Shown here in pieces: positions 1 to 6,592 of a stretch of 6,615 nt of DNA; positions within the stretch are counted from its first letter, which is position 1; each line of letters starts with the position of its first letter. The translations under genes were made by a program, and so were the position numbers. The DNA comes from Clostridia bacterium (GTDB lineage: Bacteria; Bacillota; Clostridia; Oscillospirales; CAG-272). Location of the stretch: assembly GCA_017395715.1 (NCBI GenBank), contig JAFQNZ010000132.1, forward strand, positions 1-6,615, read 5' to 3'. The notes beneath the pieces were generated by a model, which was given only the letters and a program-made list of their open reading frames with translations, was not told the origin of the DNA and ran no database searches.

Positions 1-320
1 CTAAAATTGCGTGGATGAGCGTGAACATTGTGGGCAACTGTGTGGAAGCGGTGGTGCTTGAGCATAACAACAAGGAGATCTTACCGAAAGACCCCGTGCC
101 CTCGAATATTGTGGCAACAAAAAGCGGTATTGTACGGCGGATCGAAGTGGAATCGGGTGTTGCGATGGTAAAAGAAGGCTCGGTGGTAAATGAAGGACAG
201 CTTTTGATCTCAGGGGTGAATCAGCTTCGCGATGAAAGCTATATCTATCAGCCGGCAAAGGGAAAAGTGTTTGTGGAAACGATTGGCGAGATCACGGCGG
301 AACAGTCGCTTCTTTTTTAA
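1..320 (+). CDS. yqfD: YqfD N-terminal/central fragment (5' partial)
   Basis: This is the upstream piece of the interrupted yqfD, read in the frame that starts at base 3; its real start lies outside the window. It shows the end of a POTRA-like region (IAWMSVNIVG) followed by a beta-barrel, lipoyl-like segment around SNIVATKSGIVRRIEVESG and VNEGQLLISG. It then has the YQPAKGKVFVET turn and stops at EQSLLF. The ATG at base 15 is internal methionine, because homology continues upstream of it. A normal family member continues about 120 or more residues further, so a polypeptide ending here would lack the C-terminal domain. The family is membrane-bound and under sigma-E control in Bacillus; no control signal for this gene lies in the window. 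Confidence 0.7.
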   Translation, partial: KIAWMSVNIVGNCVEAVVLEHNNKEILPKDPVPSNIVATKSGIVRRIEVESGVAMVKEGSVVNEGQLLISGVNQLRDESYIYQPAKGKVFVETIGEITAEQSLLF

Positions 321-436
321 AAGAAGGTTGATTCGGGGGAGGTTTTTAGGGAGAAAAGCTATATTTTTTTTACAAAATCCAAAAAATTTACAGAAGACTA
401 TGGTAATTTGCCCCCAACTTGTGATAGAATAGAGAC

Positions 437-443
437 AAAGGAG
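437..443 (+). promoter_or_regulatory. Strong Shine-Dalgarno inside yqfD
   Basis: AAAGGAG lies 6 bases upstream of ATG 450 and downstream of the in-frame stop. It could allow reinitiation on the C-terminal half of yqfD. It may equally be a chance result of the codons for Thr-Lys-Glu-Arg. Confidence 0.4.
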
Positions 444-449
444 AGGGTT

Positions 450-707
450 ATGCTGTTTGGCAAGATCCCGCTCCCGATTTGGATCGTGCGCGAAGAATAC
501 CGCCCCTTTACTTTAGAAGAGGTGACGCTTTCGGAAACAGAAGCCAAAGCCAAGGCGCTTGCCAAGGCGTGGTTACAGCTTACGAAAGGGGAGCTTGTTT
601 CGGCAGAAGAGACTTATTCCTTTGAGGGCGGTGTCGCCAAGGTGACGCTTCGCTACCGCATGATCGAAGATGTGGCAAAAAATCTTCCTTTGTTTGAAGG
701 AACGTGA
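450..707 (+). CDS. YqfD C-terminal fragment, possibly translated separately
   Basis: This 85-residue reading frame starts MLFGKIPLPIWIV and ends MIEDVAKNLPLFEGT, which matches the C-terminal domain of YqfD. It is in the same frame as the upstream fragment. A very good Shine-Dalgarno sequence (AAAGGAG, 437-443) lies 6 bases before this ATG, so separate translation is possible. Homology to YqfD continues upstream of the ATG through bases 321-449, which means ATG 450 is not the ancestral start. A TTG at 408 would extend the frame but has no comparable ribosome binding site. There is no signal peptide or membrane segment in this piece. It may be a remnant or a functional split half. The stop is 24 bases before phoH. 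Confidence 0.5.
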   Translation: MLFGKIPLPIWIVREEYRPFTLEEVTLSETEAKAKALAKAWLQLTKGELVSAEETYSFEGGVAKVTLRYRMIEDVAKNLPLFEGT

Positions 708-731
708 GCCATAAGAAAGGCTGGATCAAGT

Positions 732-1754
732 ATGGTCGAAAAAACATTTCTGGCAGATAACGCCGATCAGGCGATGATGATCTTTGGCGCGTATGACGCC
801 AACATTTCGCTGATCGAAGACCGTTTCGGTGTTCGCATTTTTAACCGCGACGGCGTTGTGGTGGTCTCGGGCGAGGAGGGCGGCGTTTCGCGCGCGCAGG
901 CGACTCTTGAGTATCTGAAAAAGCTTGCCGCACTCGGCGAGGATGTGACGCTCCAAAAAACAGAATATGTGATGAATATGGTTGCCGATGGCGAGCAGGG
1001 TGAGCTTGACAGCTTTGAAAAGGGCTGTATCTGCATTACCTCCAAAGGCAAGCCGATCAAAGCCAAAACGGTGGGGCAGAAGAAGTATGTTGACAAGATC
1101 ACCTCGAACACGGTGGTGTTCGGCGTTGGCCCTGCCGGTACGGGTAAGACCTTTCTTGCCGTTGCCATGGCTGTTGCCGCTCTGCGTCGGCGCGAGGTGG
1201 CAAGGATCATTCTCACGCGCCCCGCGGTGGAAGCGGGTGAGCGTCTTGGTTATCTGCCGGGAGATCTGCAGAGCAAGATCGATCCTTATCTGCGCCCTTT
1301 GTACGACGCGCTGTTTGAAATGATGGGACCTGAGGGCTATGCGAGGAATGTGGAAAAGGGTATCATTGAAATTGCGCCGCTTGCCTATATGCGCGGCAGG
1401 ACTCTCGATGATAGCTTTATCATCCTTGACGAGGCACAAAACACCACGCCTGAGCAGATGAAGATGTTCTTGACCCGTCTCGGTGTCAGCTCCAAAGCGG
1501 TGGTGACCGGCGATATTACGCAGACAGACCTGCCGCACGGCGTAGAAAGCGGTCTTGTGCAGGCCTTAAAGATCCTGGAAGGGGTGGAGGAGATTGCCAT
1601 TCACCGCTTCACCGAAAAAGACGTGGTGCGCCACAGACTTGTGCAAAGAATCATTTTGGCGTATGAAAAGCACCAAAAGGACAGAAGCGAAAGGGAAAAG
1701 CACTATGCGAAAAAGACCTTTCGCCGCAAAAACGAAGGAGGCAGACCGCAATGA
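732..1754 (+). CDS. phoH: PhoH family P-loop NTPase
   Basis: This is a 340-residue PhoH-like (YqfE/YbeZ type) protein, a cytoplasmic ATPase of the phosphate-starvation-inducible family whose relatives work with RNA and are often encoded next to ybeY. Residues 1 to about 75 form the N-terminal KH-like region (RFGVRIFNRDGVVVVSG). The ATPase core carries Walker A GPAGTGKT at 133-140, the family motif TRPAVEAGERLGYLPGD around 162-178, Walker B with DEAQ at 233-236 (ILDEAQNTTPEQMK), and the sensor-like VVTGDITQTDLP at 258-268. The C-terminus is a basic tail rich in K and R (about 315-340). The start is supported by AAGAAAGG at 713-720, 11 bases upstream. Its end overlaps ybeY by ATGA, so the two are probably translationally coupled. 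The exact substrate of this family is not settled. Confidence 0.95.
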   Translation: MVEKTFLADNADQAMMIFGAYDANISLIEDRFGVRIFNRDGVVVVSGEEGGVSRAQATLEYLKKLAALGEDVTLQKTEYVMNMVADGEQGELDSFEKGCICITSKGKPIKAKTVGQKKYVDKITSNTVVFGVGPAGTGKTFLAVAMAVAALRRREVARIILTRPAVEAGERLGYLPGDLQSKIDPYLRPLYDALFEMMGPEGYARNVEKGIIEIAPLAYMRGRTLDDSFIILDEAQNTTPEQMKMFLTRLGVSSKAVVTGDITQTDLPHGVESGLVQALKILEGVEEIAIHRFTEKDVVRHRLVQRIILAYEKHQKDRSEREKHYAKKTFRRKNEGGRPQ

Positions 1755-2215
1755 GACACACCATTGACATCACCAACGATCAGGATAAGCTGCCTTTTCC
1801 CATGGAATACCGCACCTTGATCCGCCGTGCGGTGAAGACGGCGCTGAAAAGCGAGGGCTTTGACCGCCCCGCCGAGGTTTCGGTGACGATCGTGGACAAT
1901 GAAGCAATCCACGCCATTAACTTAGAGCACCGCGGCATTGACCGCCCGACCGATGTTTTGTCTTTTCCGATGTTCGATGAGGATTTTGACGACGGCGAGG
2001 CGTGTGTGCTTGGCGACATTGTGATCTCACTCGAAAAAGCCAAAGAGCAGGCGGAAAGCTACGGGCACTCACTTGAGCGCGAGATTGCCTTTTTGACCGT
2101 GCATTCGGTATTGCATCTTTTGGGCTACGATCACGAAGAGGGCAAAGCCGAAGAGAGCGAGATGTTTGAAAAACAGGAAACAATTCTTGAAGCTATGGGC
2201 TTGACAAGAGAATAA
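1751..2215 (+). CDS. ybeY: YbeY endoribonuclease / rRNA maturation factor
   Basis: YbeY is a zinc-dependent cytoplasmic RNase needed for 16S rRNA 3' end maturation and for 70S ribosome quality control. The 154-residue protein has the usual family length. It shows the HRGIDRPTDVLSFPM motif at residues 60-74, the GDIVIS strand at 88-93, and the metal-binding HSVLHLLGYDH motif with His118, His122 and His128. All three zinc ligands are present, so it looks functional. The start is ATG 1751, inside the phoH stop (ATGA overlap), with a near-perfect AAGGAGG at 1735-1741 and 9-base spacing. In B. subtilis yqfF lies between phoH and ybeY; here it is absent and the two genes are directly fused in the operon. 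Era, encoded next, acts on the same end of the small subunit. Confidence 0.96.
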   Translation: MRHTIDITNDQDKLPFPMEYRTLIRRAVKTALKSEGFDRPAEVSVTIVDNEAIHAINLEHRGIDRPTDVLSFPMFDEDFDDGEACVLGDIVISLEKAKEQAESYGHSLEREIAFLTVHSVLHLLGYDHEEGKAEESEMFEKQETILEAMGLTRE

Positions 2216-2231
2216 TAAAATATAAGAAAGG

Positions 2232-2246
2232 TCGCTGAAAAAGCGA
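2232..2246 (+). promoter_or_regulatory. Small hairpin between the Shine-Dalgarno and start codon of era
   Basis: TCGCT and AGCGA form a 5-bp stem around a GAAAA loop. It sits between an AAGAAAGG at 2224-2231 and ATG 2257. The raw spacing of 25 bases is too long for normal initiation, but folding the hairpin would leave 10 bases, close to the 11-base spacing of the same AAGAAAGG before phoH. This is an inference from the sequence only. Confidence 0.35.
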
Positions 2247-2256
2247 GATTACGAGC

Positions 2257-3150
2257 ATGAAAAAAACAGGATTCATTGCCATTGTGGGCAGAGCCAATGT
2301 AGGCAAGTCCACACTCTTAAACGCCATGCTGGGCGAAAAGGTTTCGATCGTTTCGAAGAAACCGCAGACAACAAGAAACCGCATTATGGGTATTTTAACA
2401 CAGGGAGACAATCAGTTTGTTTTTGTAGATACCCCCGGTATGCACAAGCCGAAGACCACACTCGGCACATATATGGTCAAAGCCATCAACGGCGCGGTTG
2501 CCGATGTGGATGCCGCCATTCTGGTGGCAGACGCATCCTACCTGCCGGGCGATATTGAAAAGAAGCTGATCGAAAAGCTCCGCGCACTTGATCTTCCGAT
2601 TCTTTTGGTACTCAATAAGACCGACCTTGCATCCCCTGCACAGATTGCCGAAACCATCACCGCGTATGCCGCCCTTGGCGAATACGCATCGGTGATCCCG
2701 CTGTGTGCCATGAAGAACGATGGCGTTGGCATTGTGCTTGCCGAGGCAGAAAAACTCCTGCCCGAGGGCGACTTCATTTTTGACGAAGATGCGCTCACCG
2801 ACCAGCCCGAAAGACAGATTGCTTCCGAAGTGATCCGTGAAAAGATCCTTCGCACCACCGATGATGAGATTCCGCACGGCTGCGCTGTGGTCATTGAAGA
2901 ATTTAAGGAATCGAGAGACATGGTGAAGATCCGCGCCGAGATCTATTGCGAAAGAGAATCGCACAAGCGCATTTTGATCGGCAAGGGCGGCGCTACGCTC
3001 AAAACGATCGGCAGTTATGCGCGCGAGGACCTTGAAAAGTTCTTTGGCGTGAAGATCTACCTTGACCTTTGGGTGAGAGTGAAAGAAAATTGGCGCGACA
3101 AGCCCTCGGCTGTGTACGATTTCGGTTACAAGCCGCAGGATAACGACTAA
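2257..3150 (+). CDS. era: GTPase Era, small-subunit assembly factor
   Basis: Era is an essential GTP-binding protein that binds the 3' end of 16S rRNA and helps 30S subunit maturation, partly at the membrane. The 297-residue protein has the full family length. G1 is GRANVGKS at 11-18 (usual form GRPNVGKS), the switch I threonines are in KKPQTTRNR at 34-42, G3 is DTPG at 58-61, and G4 is NKTD at 120-123. The G5 position reads LCAMKN (149-154) where SA is usual. The C-terminal KH domain has ILIGKGGATLKTIG at 239-252 and ends in the typical DLWVRVKENWRDK segment. ATG 2257 puts the G domain at the normal distance from the N-terminus, and an in-frame stop at 2236-2238 rules out a much longer form. 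The ribosome binding site immediately before it is weak (see the hairpin entry). Confidence 0.97.
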   Translation: MKKTGFIAIVGRANVGKSTLLNAMLGEKVSIVSKKPQTTRNRIMGILTQGDNQFVFVDTPGMHKPKTTLGTYMVKAINGAVADVDAAILVADASYLPGDIEKKLIEKLRALDLPILLVLNKTDLASPAQIAETITAYAALGEYASVIPLCAMKNDGVGIVLAEAEKLLPEGDFIFDEDALTDQPERQIASEVIREKILRTTDDEIPHGCAVVIEEFKESRDMVKIRAEIYCERESHKRILIGKGGATLKTIGSYAREDLEKFFGVKIYLDLWVRVKENWRDKPSAVYDFGYKPQDND

Positions 3151-3178
3151 AGGAAAATCACAAGCGGGAGGCGGGGCC

Positions 3179-3949
3179 ATGGCAAAAAAAGAAATCACCA
3201 CCAAGGGCATTGTCATCCGCGAGGTGATGATGGGGGAAGCGGACAAGCTGTTAACTGTGCTAACCCCCGAACTTGGCAAGATCACGGTGCGCTGCCGCGG
3301 TGTCAGAACCTTAAAAAGCCACCGCTTTGCGGCGGCACAGCTGTATATCTATTCGGACATGATCCTTTCCGAAAAGGACGGGCTGTATTCGCTTTCCGAG
3401 GCTGAGCCGATCGAAAGCTTTTTCGATATCCGCTTGCGCCTTGAGGCGATTGCTTGCTGTGAGTATTTTGCTGACCTTGTGAACACCGTCACCGTGGAGG
3501 GCGAGGGGGATGCCGAGATCATGCGGCTGTTTCTCAACTCCCTTTACGCGCTTGCCTACCGCCGTGAGCTTTCGGTACGTCTTGTGAAAGCGGTGTTTGA
3601 AGCAAGGCTTTCGGTGCTGCTCGGCTTTATGCCTGACCTGACTGCTTGCGCCTCTTGCCAAAAAGAGGAGGCTGCCTTTGTGGACGTTGCGGGTGGGGAA
3701 GTGCTTTGCCGCGATTGCGCGCTTTCGTCAAGCGGCAGTTTTGACGGCAGAGAACGGTTGCTTTTGCCTGTGAACGGCGCTGTTGTTTCGCTCTTTTCCT
3801 ATGTTGCTACCTGTGAAGCCAAGCGCATTTTTGCTTTCAGCGCCGAGGATGATAGCCTCGAGATGTTTTATCGTCTTACCGAGCGTTATTTACTCTATTA
3901 CATTGACAAAAAGCCGGACACACTCACGTTTCTACTTTCTGTTTTATAA
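3179..3949 (+). CDS. recO: DNA repair protein RecO
   Basis: RecO binds single-stranded DNA and SSB and, with RecR (and RecF), loads RecA onto gaps during recombinational repair. This 256-residue protein has the family length. The N-terminal OB-fold starts with the typical TTKGIVIREVMMGEADKLLT at 8-27 and continues through GVRTLKSHRFAAAQL. A helical domain follows. The zinc site uses Cys157 and Cys160 (CASC) plus Cys177 and Cys180 (CRDC), all present. ATG 3179 is preceded by GGGAGG at 3166-3171, 7 bases upstream, and by a 28-base gap after era, the usual neighbour of recO in Firmicutes. The stop is 7 bases before mutS2, so those two are likely co-translated. Confidence 0.94.
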   Translation: MAKKEITTKGIVIREVMMGEADKLLTVLTPELGKITVRCRGVRTLKSHRFAAAQLYIYSDMILSEKDGLYSLSEAEPIESFFDIRLRLEAIACCEYFADLVNTVTVEGEGDAEIMRLFLNSLYALAYRRELSVRLVKAVFEARLSVLLGFMPDLTACASCQKEEAAFVDVAGGEVLCRDCALSSSGSFDGRERLLLPVNGAVVSLFSYVATCEAKRIFAFSAEDDSLEMFYRLTERYLLYYIDKKPDTLTFLLSVL

Positions 3950-3956
3950 GTGAATT

Positions 3957-6341
3957 ATGAATGATTTTAACAAAGCTTTAACCACACTTGAATTTTATAA
4001 AATTACCGAAATGCTGGCAAGCCTTGCGCCTACCAAGGGCGCAAAGGCTTTGGCTGCCACCCTCGTGCCGTCGGCTGATATTGTGGAAGTCAGGAAGCGT
4101 CTTCGCGAAACAACAGATGCCAAGAATATGTCGGCATCCAACGGCTCGCCCTCGTTTGGCGGCGTGGTGGATGTAACACCCTCGACTGAACGTGCTATGA
4201 AGGGCGCGATGCTGACCACAAGAGAGCTGCTTGACGTTGCCGATCTGTTGCACGTCACCTCGCGTCTTGTTGCCTATGCGGGCGAAAAGAGCGAAACGGC
4301 AGGCTCGCTCGGCGTGATCTTCTCCCGTCTTGTGCCGAACAGCCGCGTGGAGAGCGCAATCAAGCGCGCCATTGTTTCGGAGGACATGATTGCCGACGAT
4401 GCTTCCCCGAAGCTGTACGAGATCCGCCGTTCGATTAAAATTGCCAACAACAAGGTGCGCGAGATCTTGCAAAAGTACATCACGGGGGATGCCTATTCCA
4501 AGATCTTGCAGGACAACATCGTCACCATGCGTAACGGACGTTACGTGATCCCCGTGAAAGCCGAGCACAAGGGCGAAATCAAGGGCTTGGTGCATGATAC
4601 ATCCTCCTCGGGTGCAACCATCTTTATTGAACCGATCGCGGTCGTAGAGCAGAATAATGCCCTCAAGGAGCTTGAACTTGCCGAGGGCAAAGAGATTGAG
4701 CGCATTCTCTATGAGCTTTCGGACGAGGTTGCCGAGATTTCCGAAATTCTGACCTTTAACTATCTGAATATCACCGACCTTGCCTTTGCCTTTGCCAAGG
4801 CAGAGCTTTCCTGGGCACTCAAGGGTATTTGCCCGAATGTCACCGAGGATGGGGAAACCAATCTCATCGGCGCGCGCCATCCGCTTCTGAATAAGAACAA
4901 AGTGGTGCCGATCGATATTCGCATTGGCGGTGACTTTGATTCGCTCATCATCACAGGCCCGAACACGGGCGGTAAGACGGTGACCTTGAAAACGCTCGGT
5001 CTTCTGACCTTGATGGCGCAGGCAGGCCTTCACATTCCTTGCCGTGACGGCTCGTCGGTGCGTGTGTTTGAATCGGTACACGCCGACATTGGTGACGAGC
5101 AGTCGATCGAGCAGTCGCTTTCCACCTTCTCGGCGCACATGACGAATATCGTGCGTATTCTCGACACAGCCGACGACAAGAGCCTTGTGCTGTTTGACGA
5201 GCTTGGCGCGGGTACAGACCCCGTAGAGGGCGCGGCACTTGCGGTGGCGATCATTGAAAAGATCCGCTCCTACGGCGCTGTTTCGGCGGCGACCACGCAC
5301 TATGCCGAAATGAAGGTGTACGCCCTTGAAACCGAGGGTGTTTGCAACGCGGCGTGTGAATTTGATATCAATACGTTAGCACCGACCTATCGCCTCATCA
5401 TCGGCGCGCCGGGTAAATCGAACGCGTTTGCGATTTCCAAACGTCTCGGTCTTTCCGAGCTTGTCATCAAGCGCGCAAAGGCACTGATCGACGGTGAAAA
5501 CAAGCGTTTTGACAATGTGCTTGCAAAACTCGAAGAATCTCGTCAGGCGGTGGAGCGTGATCGCAAAGAGATTGAAGAGATCAAGCGCGAGTATGCCTCA
5601 AAGCTTGAAAACGCCGAAAGGGAAGCGGCGGAAAAGCTTGCTAAAGCGGAATCGGCACTCAAAGTGGCACAGGACAAAGCGACAAGCCTTTTGGAATCGG
5701 CGCGTGCCACAAGCGATTACGTGCTTGCCGAGCTTGACAAGGCAAAGCGAGCAAGAGATACCGCGGGATACGCACAAGAACTCGAATCGGCGCGCGCGAA
5801 CATCCGCCGCAGTATGAAAGAAACCGACGATCTTGTGAATCCTGTGCAGGACAAAAAAGATAAGAATTACGTGTTGCCCCGTCCGCTTCGCAAGGGGGAT
5901 GAGGTCATCATCATGACGGTGGACAGACGCGGTACACTTCTTTCCGACCCCGATGCGAAGGGTAACGTGAGCGTGAAGACGGGTCTAATCACCACCAAGA
6001 CCAACATCAAGAATCTGAAGCTGTGCGAGGACTCCGAGACGGTGGCAAAGAAAAATGCCGCCAAAAACGAGCGCCGTATGCAGTCGGTGGTGCAGAATTT
6101 CAAGACCGAGATTGATCTGCGCGGTATGAATGGCGAAGAGGGTTGGACAGCGGTTGACCGTTATCTTGACAACGCCATTTTAGCAGGTATGCACACCGTG
6201 CGCTTGATTCACGGCAAGGGCACAGGCGCGCTCAAGCGCCATCTGTGGGAAGCGCTCCGCATAGACGGACGCGTTGCCTCCTATCGCATCGGTCAGTGGG
6301 GCGAAGGCGATGGCGGCGTTACGGTCGTGGAATTGAAGTGA
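3957..6341 (+). CDS. mutS2: MutS2: MutS-type ATPase with C-terminal Smr domain
   Basis: MutS2 was first assigned to suppression of homologous recombination. In B. subtilis it is also reported to bind collided ribosomes and split them for quality control. This 794-residue protein matches the B. subtilis length (about 785) and lacks the mismatch-recognition domain of MutS. It has the core and clamp region with IVTMRNGRYVIPVKAEHKG at 188-206 and HDTSSSGATIFIEP at 213-226. Walker A is GPNTGGKT at 334-341, the signature loop is DIGDEQSIEQSLSTFSAH at 377-394, and Walker B is LVLFDELGAGTDP at 410-422. A charged coiled coil runs from about 515 to 620, a KOW-like segment LRKGDEVIIM from 644, and the Smr domain has EIDLRG at 718-723 and HGKGTGAL at 752-759. 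There is no clear ribosome binding site before ATG 3957. The start fits the family N-terminus (ALTTLEFYKI). Confidence 0.96.
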   Translation: MNDFNKALTTLEFYKITEMLASLAPTKGAKALAATLVPSADIVEVRKRLRETTDAKNMSASNGSPSFGGVVDVTPSTERAMKGAMLTTRELLDVADLLHVTSRLVAYAGEKSETAGSLGVIFSRLVPNSRVESAIKRAIVSEDMIADDASPKLYEIRRSIKIANNKVREILQKYITGDAYSKILQDNIVTMRNGRYVIPVKAEHKGEIKGLVHDTSSSGATIFIEPIAVVEQNNALKELELAEGKEIERILYELSDEVAEISEILTFNYLNITDLAFAFAKAELSWALKGICPNVTEDGETNLIGARHPLLNKNKVVPIDIRIGGDFDSLIITGPNTGGKTVTLKTLGLLTLMAQAGLHIPCRDGSSVRVFESVHADIGDEQSIEQSLSTFSAHMTNIVRILDTADDKSLVLFDELGAGTDPVEGAALAVAIIEKIRSYGAVSAATTHYAEMKVYALETEGVCNAACEFDINTLAPTYRLIIGAPGKSNAFAISKRLGLSELVIKRAKALIDGENKRFDNVLAKLEESRQAVERDRKEIEEIKREYASKLENAEREAAEKLAKAESALKVAQDKATSLLESARATSDYVLAELDKAKRARDTAGYAQELESARANIRRSMKETDDLVNPVQDKKDKNYVLPRPLRKGDEVIIMTVDRRGTLLSDPDAKGNVSVKTGLITTKTNIKNLKLCEDSETVAKKNAAKNERRMQSVVQNFKTEIDLRGMNGEEGWTAVDRYLDNAILAGMHTVRLIHGKGTGALKRHLWEALRIDGRVASYRIGQWGEGDGGVTVVELK

Positions 6342-6354
6342 ATACGGACAAAGA

Positions 6355-6395
6355 AAAGGAGTTTCGCCTATTGGGCGGAACTCCTTTGGGTTTTT
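6355..6395 (+). terminator. Rho-independent terminator after mutS2
   Basis: A 14-bp stem pairs 6355-6368 (AAAGGAGTTTCGCC) with 6374-6387 (GGCGGAACTCCTTT), with one G-U pair and a 5-base loop. It is followed by GGG and five T. It starts 14 bases after the mutS2 stop and most likely ends the operon transcript. Confidence 0.88.
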
Positions 6396-6436
6396 ACCTG
6401 CCCGTGTCATCCTGAGCGACGCGAAGCAGAGTCGAA

Positions 6437-6458
6437 CTTTTGCAACTTGTTGCAAAAG
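6437..6458. repeat. Perfect 9-bp hairpin
   Basis: CTTTTGCAA (6437-6445) and TTGCAAAAG (6450-6458) pair perfectly around a CTTG loop. It has no T-tract after it on the + strand, so it is not a typical terminator. Its CTTTT arm overlaps the left outer inverted repeat, so the two structures compete. Confidence 0.6.
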
Positions 6459-6532
6459 CGCGAGGGCTATCACTGAAAGTGAGGGCACGAAGCGGGATCT
6501 CGGGCAATCAATACGCTTAATATCGTAGATCC

Positions 6533-6554
6533 CCAAAATGCTTAGGCATTTTGG
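6533..6554. repeat. Perfect 9-bp hairpin
   Basis: CCAAAATGC (6533-6541) and GCATTTTGG (6546-6554) pair perfectly around a TTAG loop. It abuts the next hairpin directly with no spacer base. Confidence 0.6.
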
Positions 6555-6592
6555 CTTTTCAAAATCAGCAATTTGTTGCAGATTTTGAAAAG
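6555..6592. repeat. Long 12-bp plus 4-bp hairpin
   Basis: CTTTTCAAAATC (6555-6566) pairs perfectly with GATTTTGAAAAG (6581-6592). After one A-A mismatch, GCAA pairs with TTGC around a TTTG loop. This is the strongest hairpin in the segment. Its right arm shares AAAAG with the right outer inverted repeat, so the two structures are alternatives. Confidence 0.65.

Larger units (their letters stand above)
1..707 (+). pseudogene. yqfD: yqfD-like sporulation gene, 5' end missing, interrupted by an in-frame TAA at 318-320
   Basis: This is the 3' part of a gene for the YqfD sporulation protein family, whose members are membrane-anchored proteins made in the mother cell. The frame enters at base 3 (KIAWMSVNIVGN) and runs to TAA at 318-320. 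The same frame then stays open for 43 codons to base 449 and continues to TGA at 705-707. As I recall the B. subtilis protein, the family order is a WVxVxxKG strand, an 'IVA...VxxGQLLVSG' barrel, an 'AKGEV' turn, a YTGK-like segment, then an 'LPV' motif and a C-terminal 'VIEDI' segment. All are matched here in order and spacing (SNIVA, GQLLISG, AKGKV, the stop where TGK is expected, then IPLPI and MIEDVA). Bases 321-440 are about 34% GC against roughly 54% just after. Family assignment is confident. Whether this is a dead gene, a split gene, a read-through product or an assembly error cannot be decided from the sequence. Confidence 0.8.

Noticed and set aside
402..430. Candidate promoter with extended -10 TGATAGAAT before ATG 450
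   Set aside because: No convincing -35 at proper spacing, and the bases also code for YqfD-like sequence. Kept only as a supporting note to the C-terminal fragment finding.
232..432. A 66-codon + strand frame overlapping the yqfD break
   Set aside because: It is in a different frame from both halves of yqfD, is rich in Arg/Lys/Phe from AT-rich runs, and has no family similarity. It is not a frameshifted continuation.
726..1538. A 270-codon - strand open frame opposite phoH
   Set aside because: The phoH motifs on the + strand are complete; the antisense product is His/Arg-rich and low in recognisable features.
2395..3285. A 296-codon - strand open frame opposite era and recO
   Set aside because: It overlaps well-supported Era motifs and the start of recO, has no ribosome binding site or family features that I recognise, and reads as a shadow frame.
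3978..5300. A 440-codon open frame on the - strand opposite mutS2
   Set aside because: It lies wholly within a clearly conserved mutS2. The protein has no recognisable family features, and long antisense frames are a codon-bias effect of the + strand gene.
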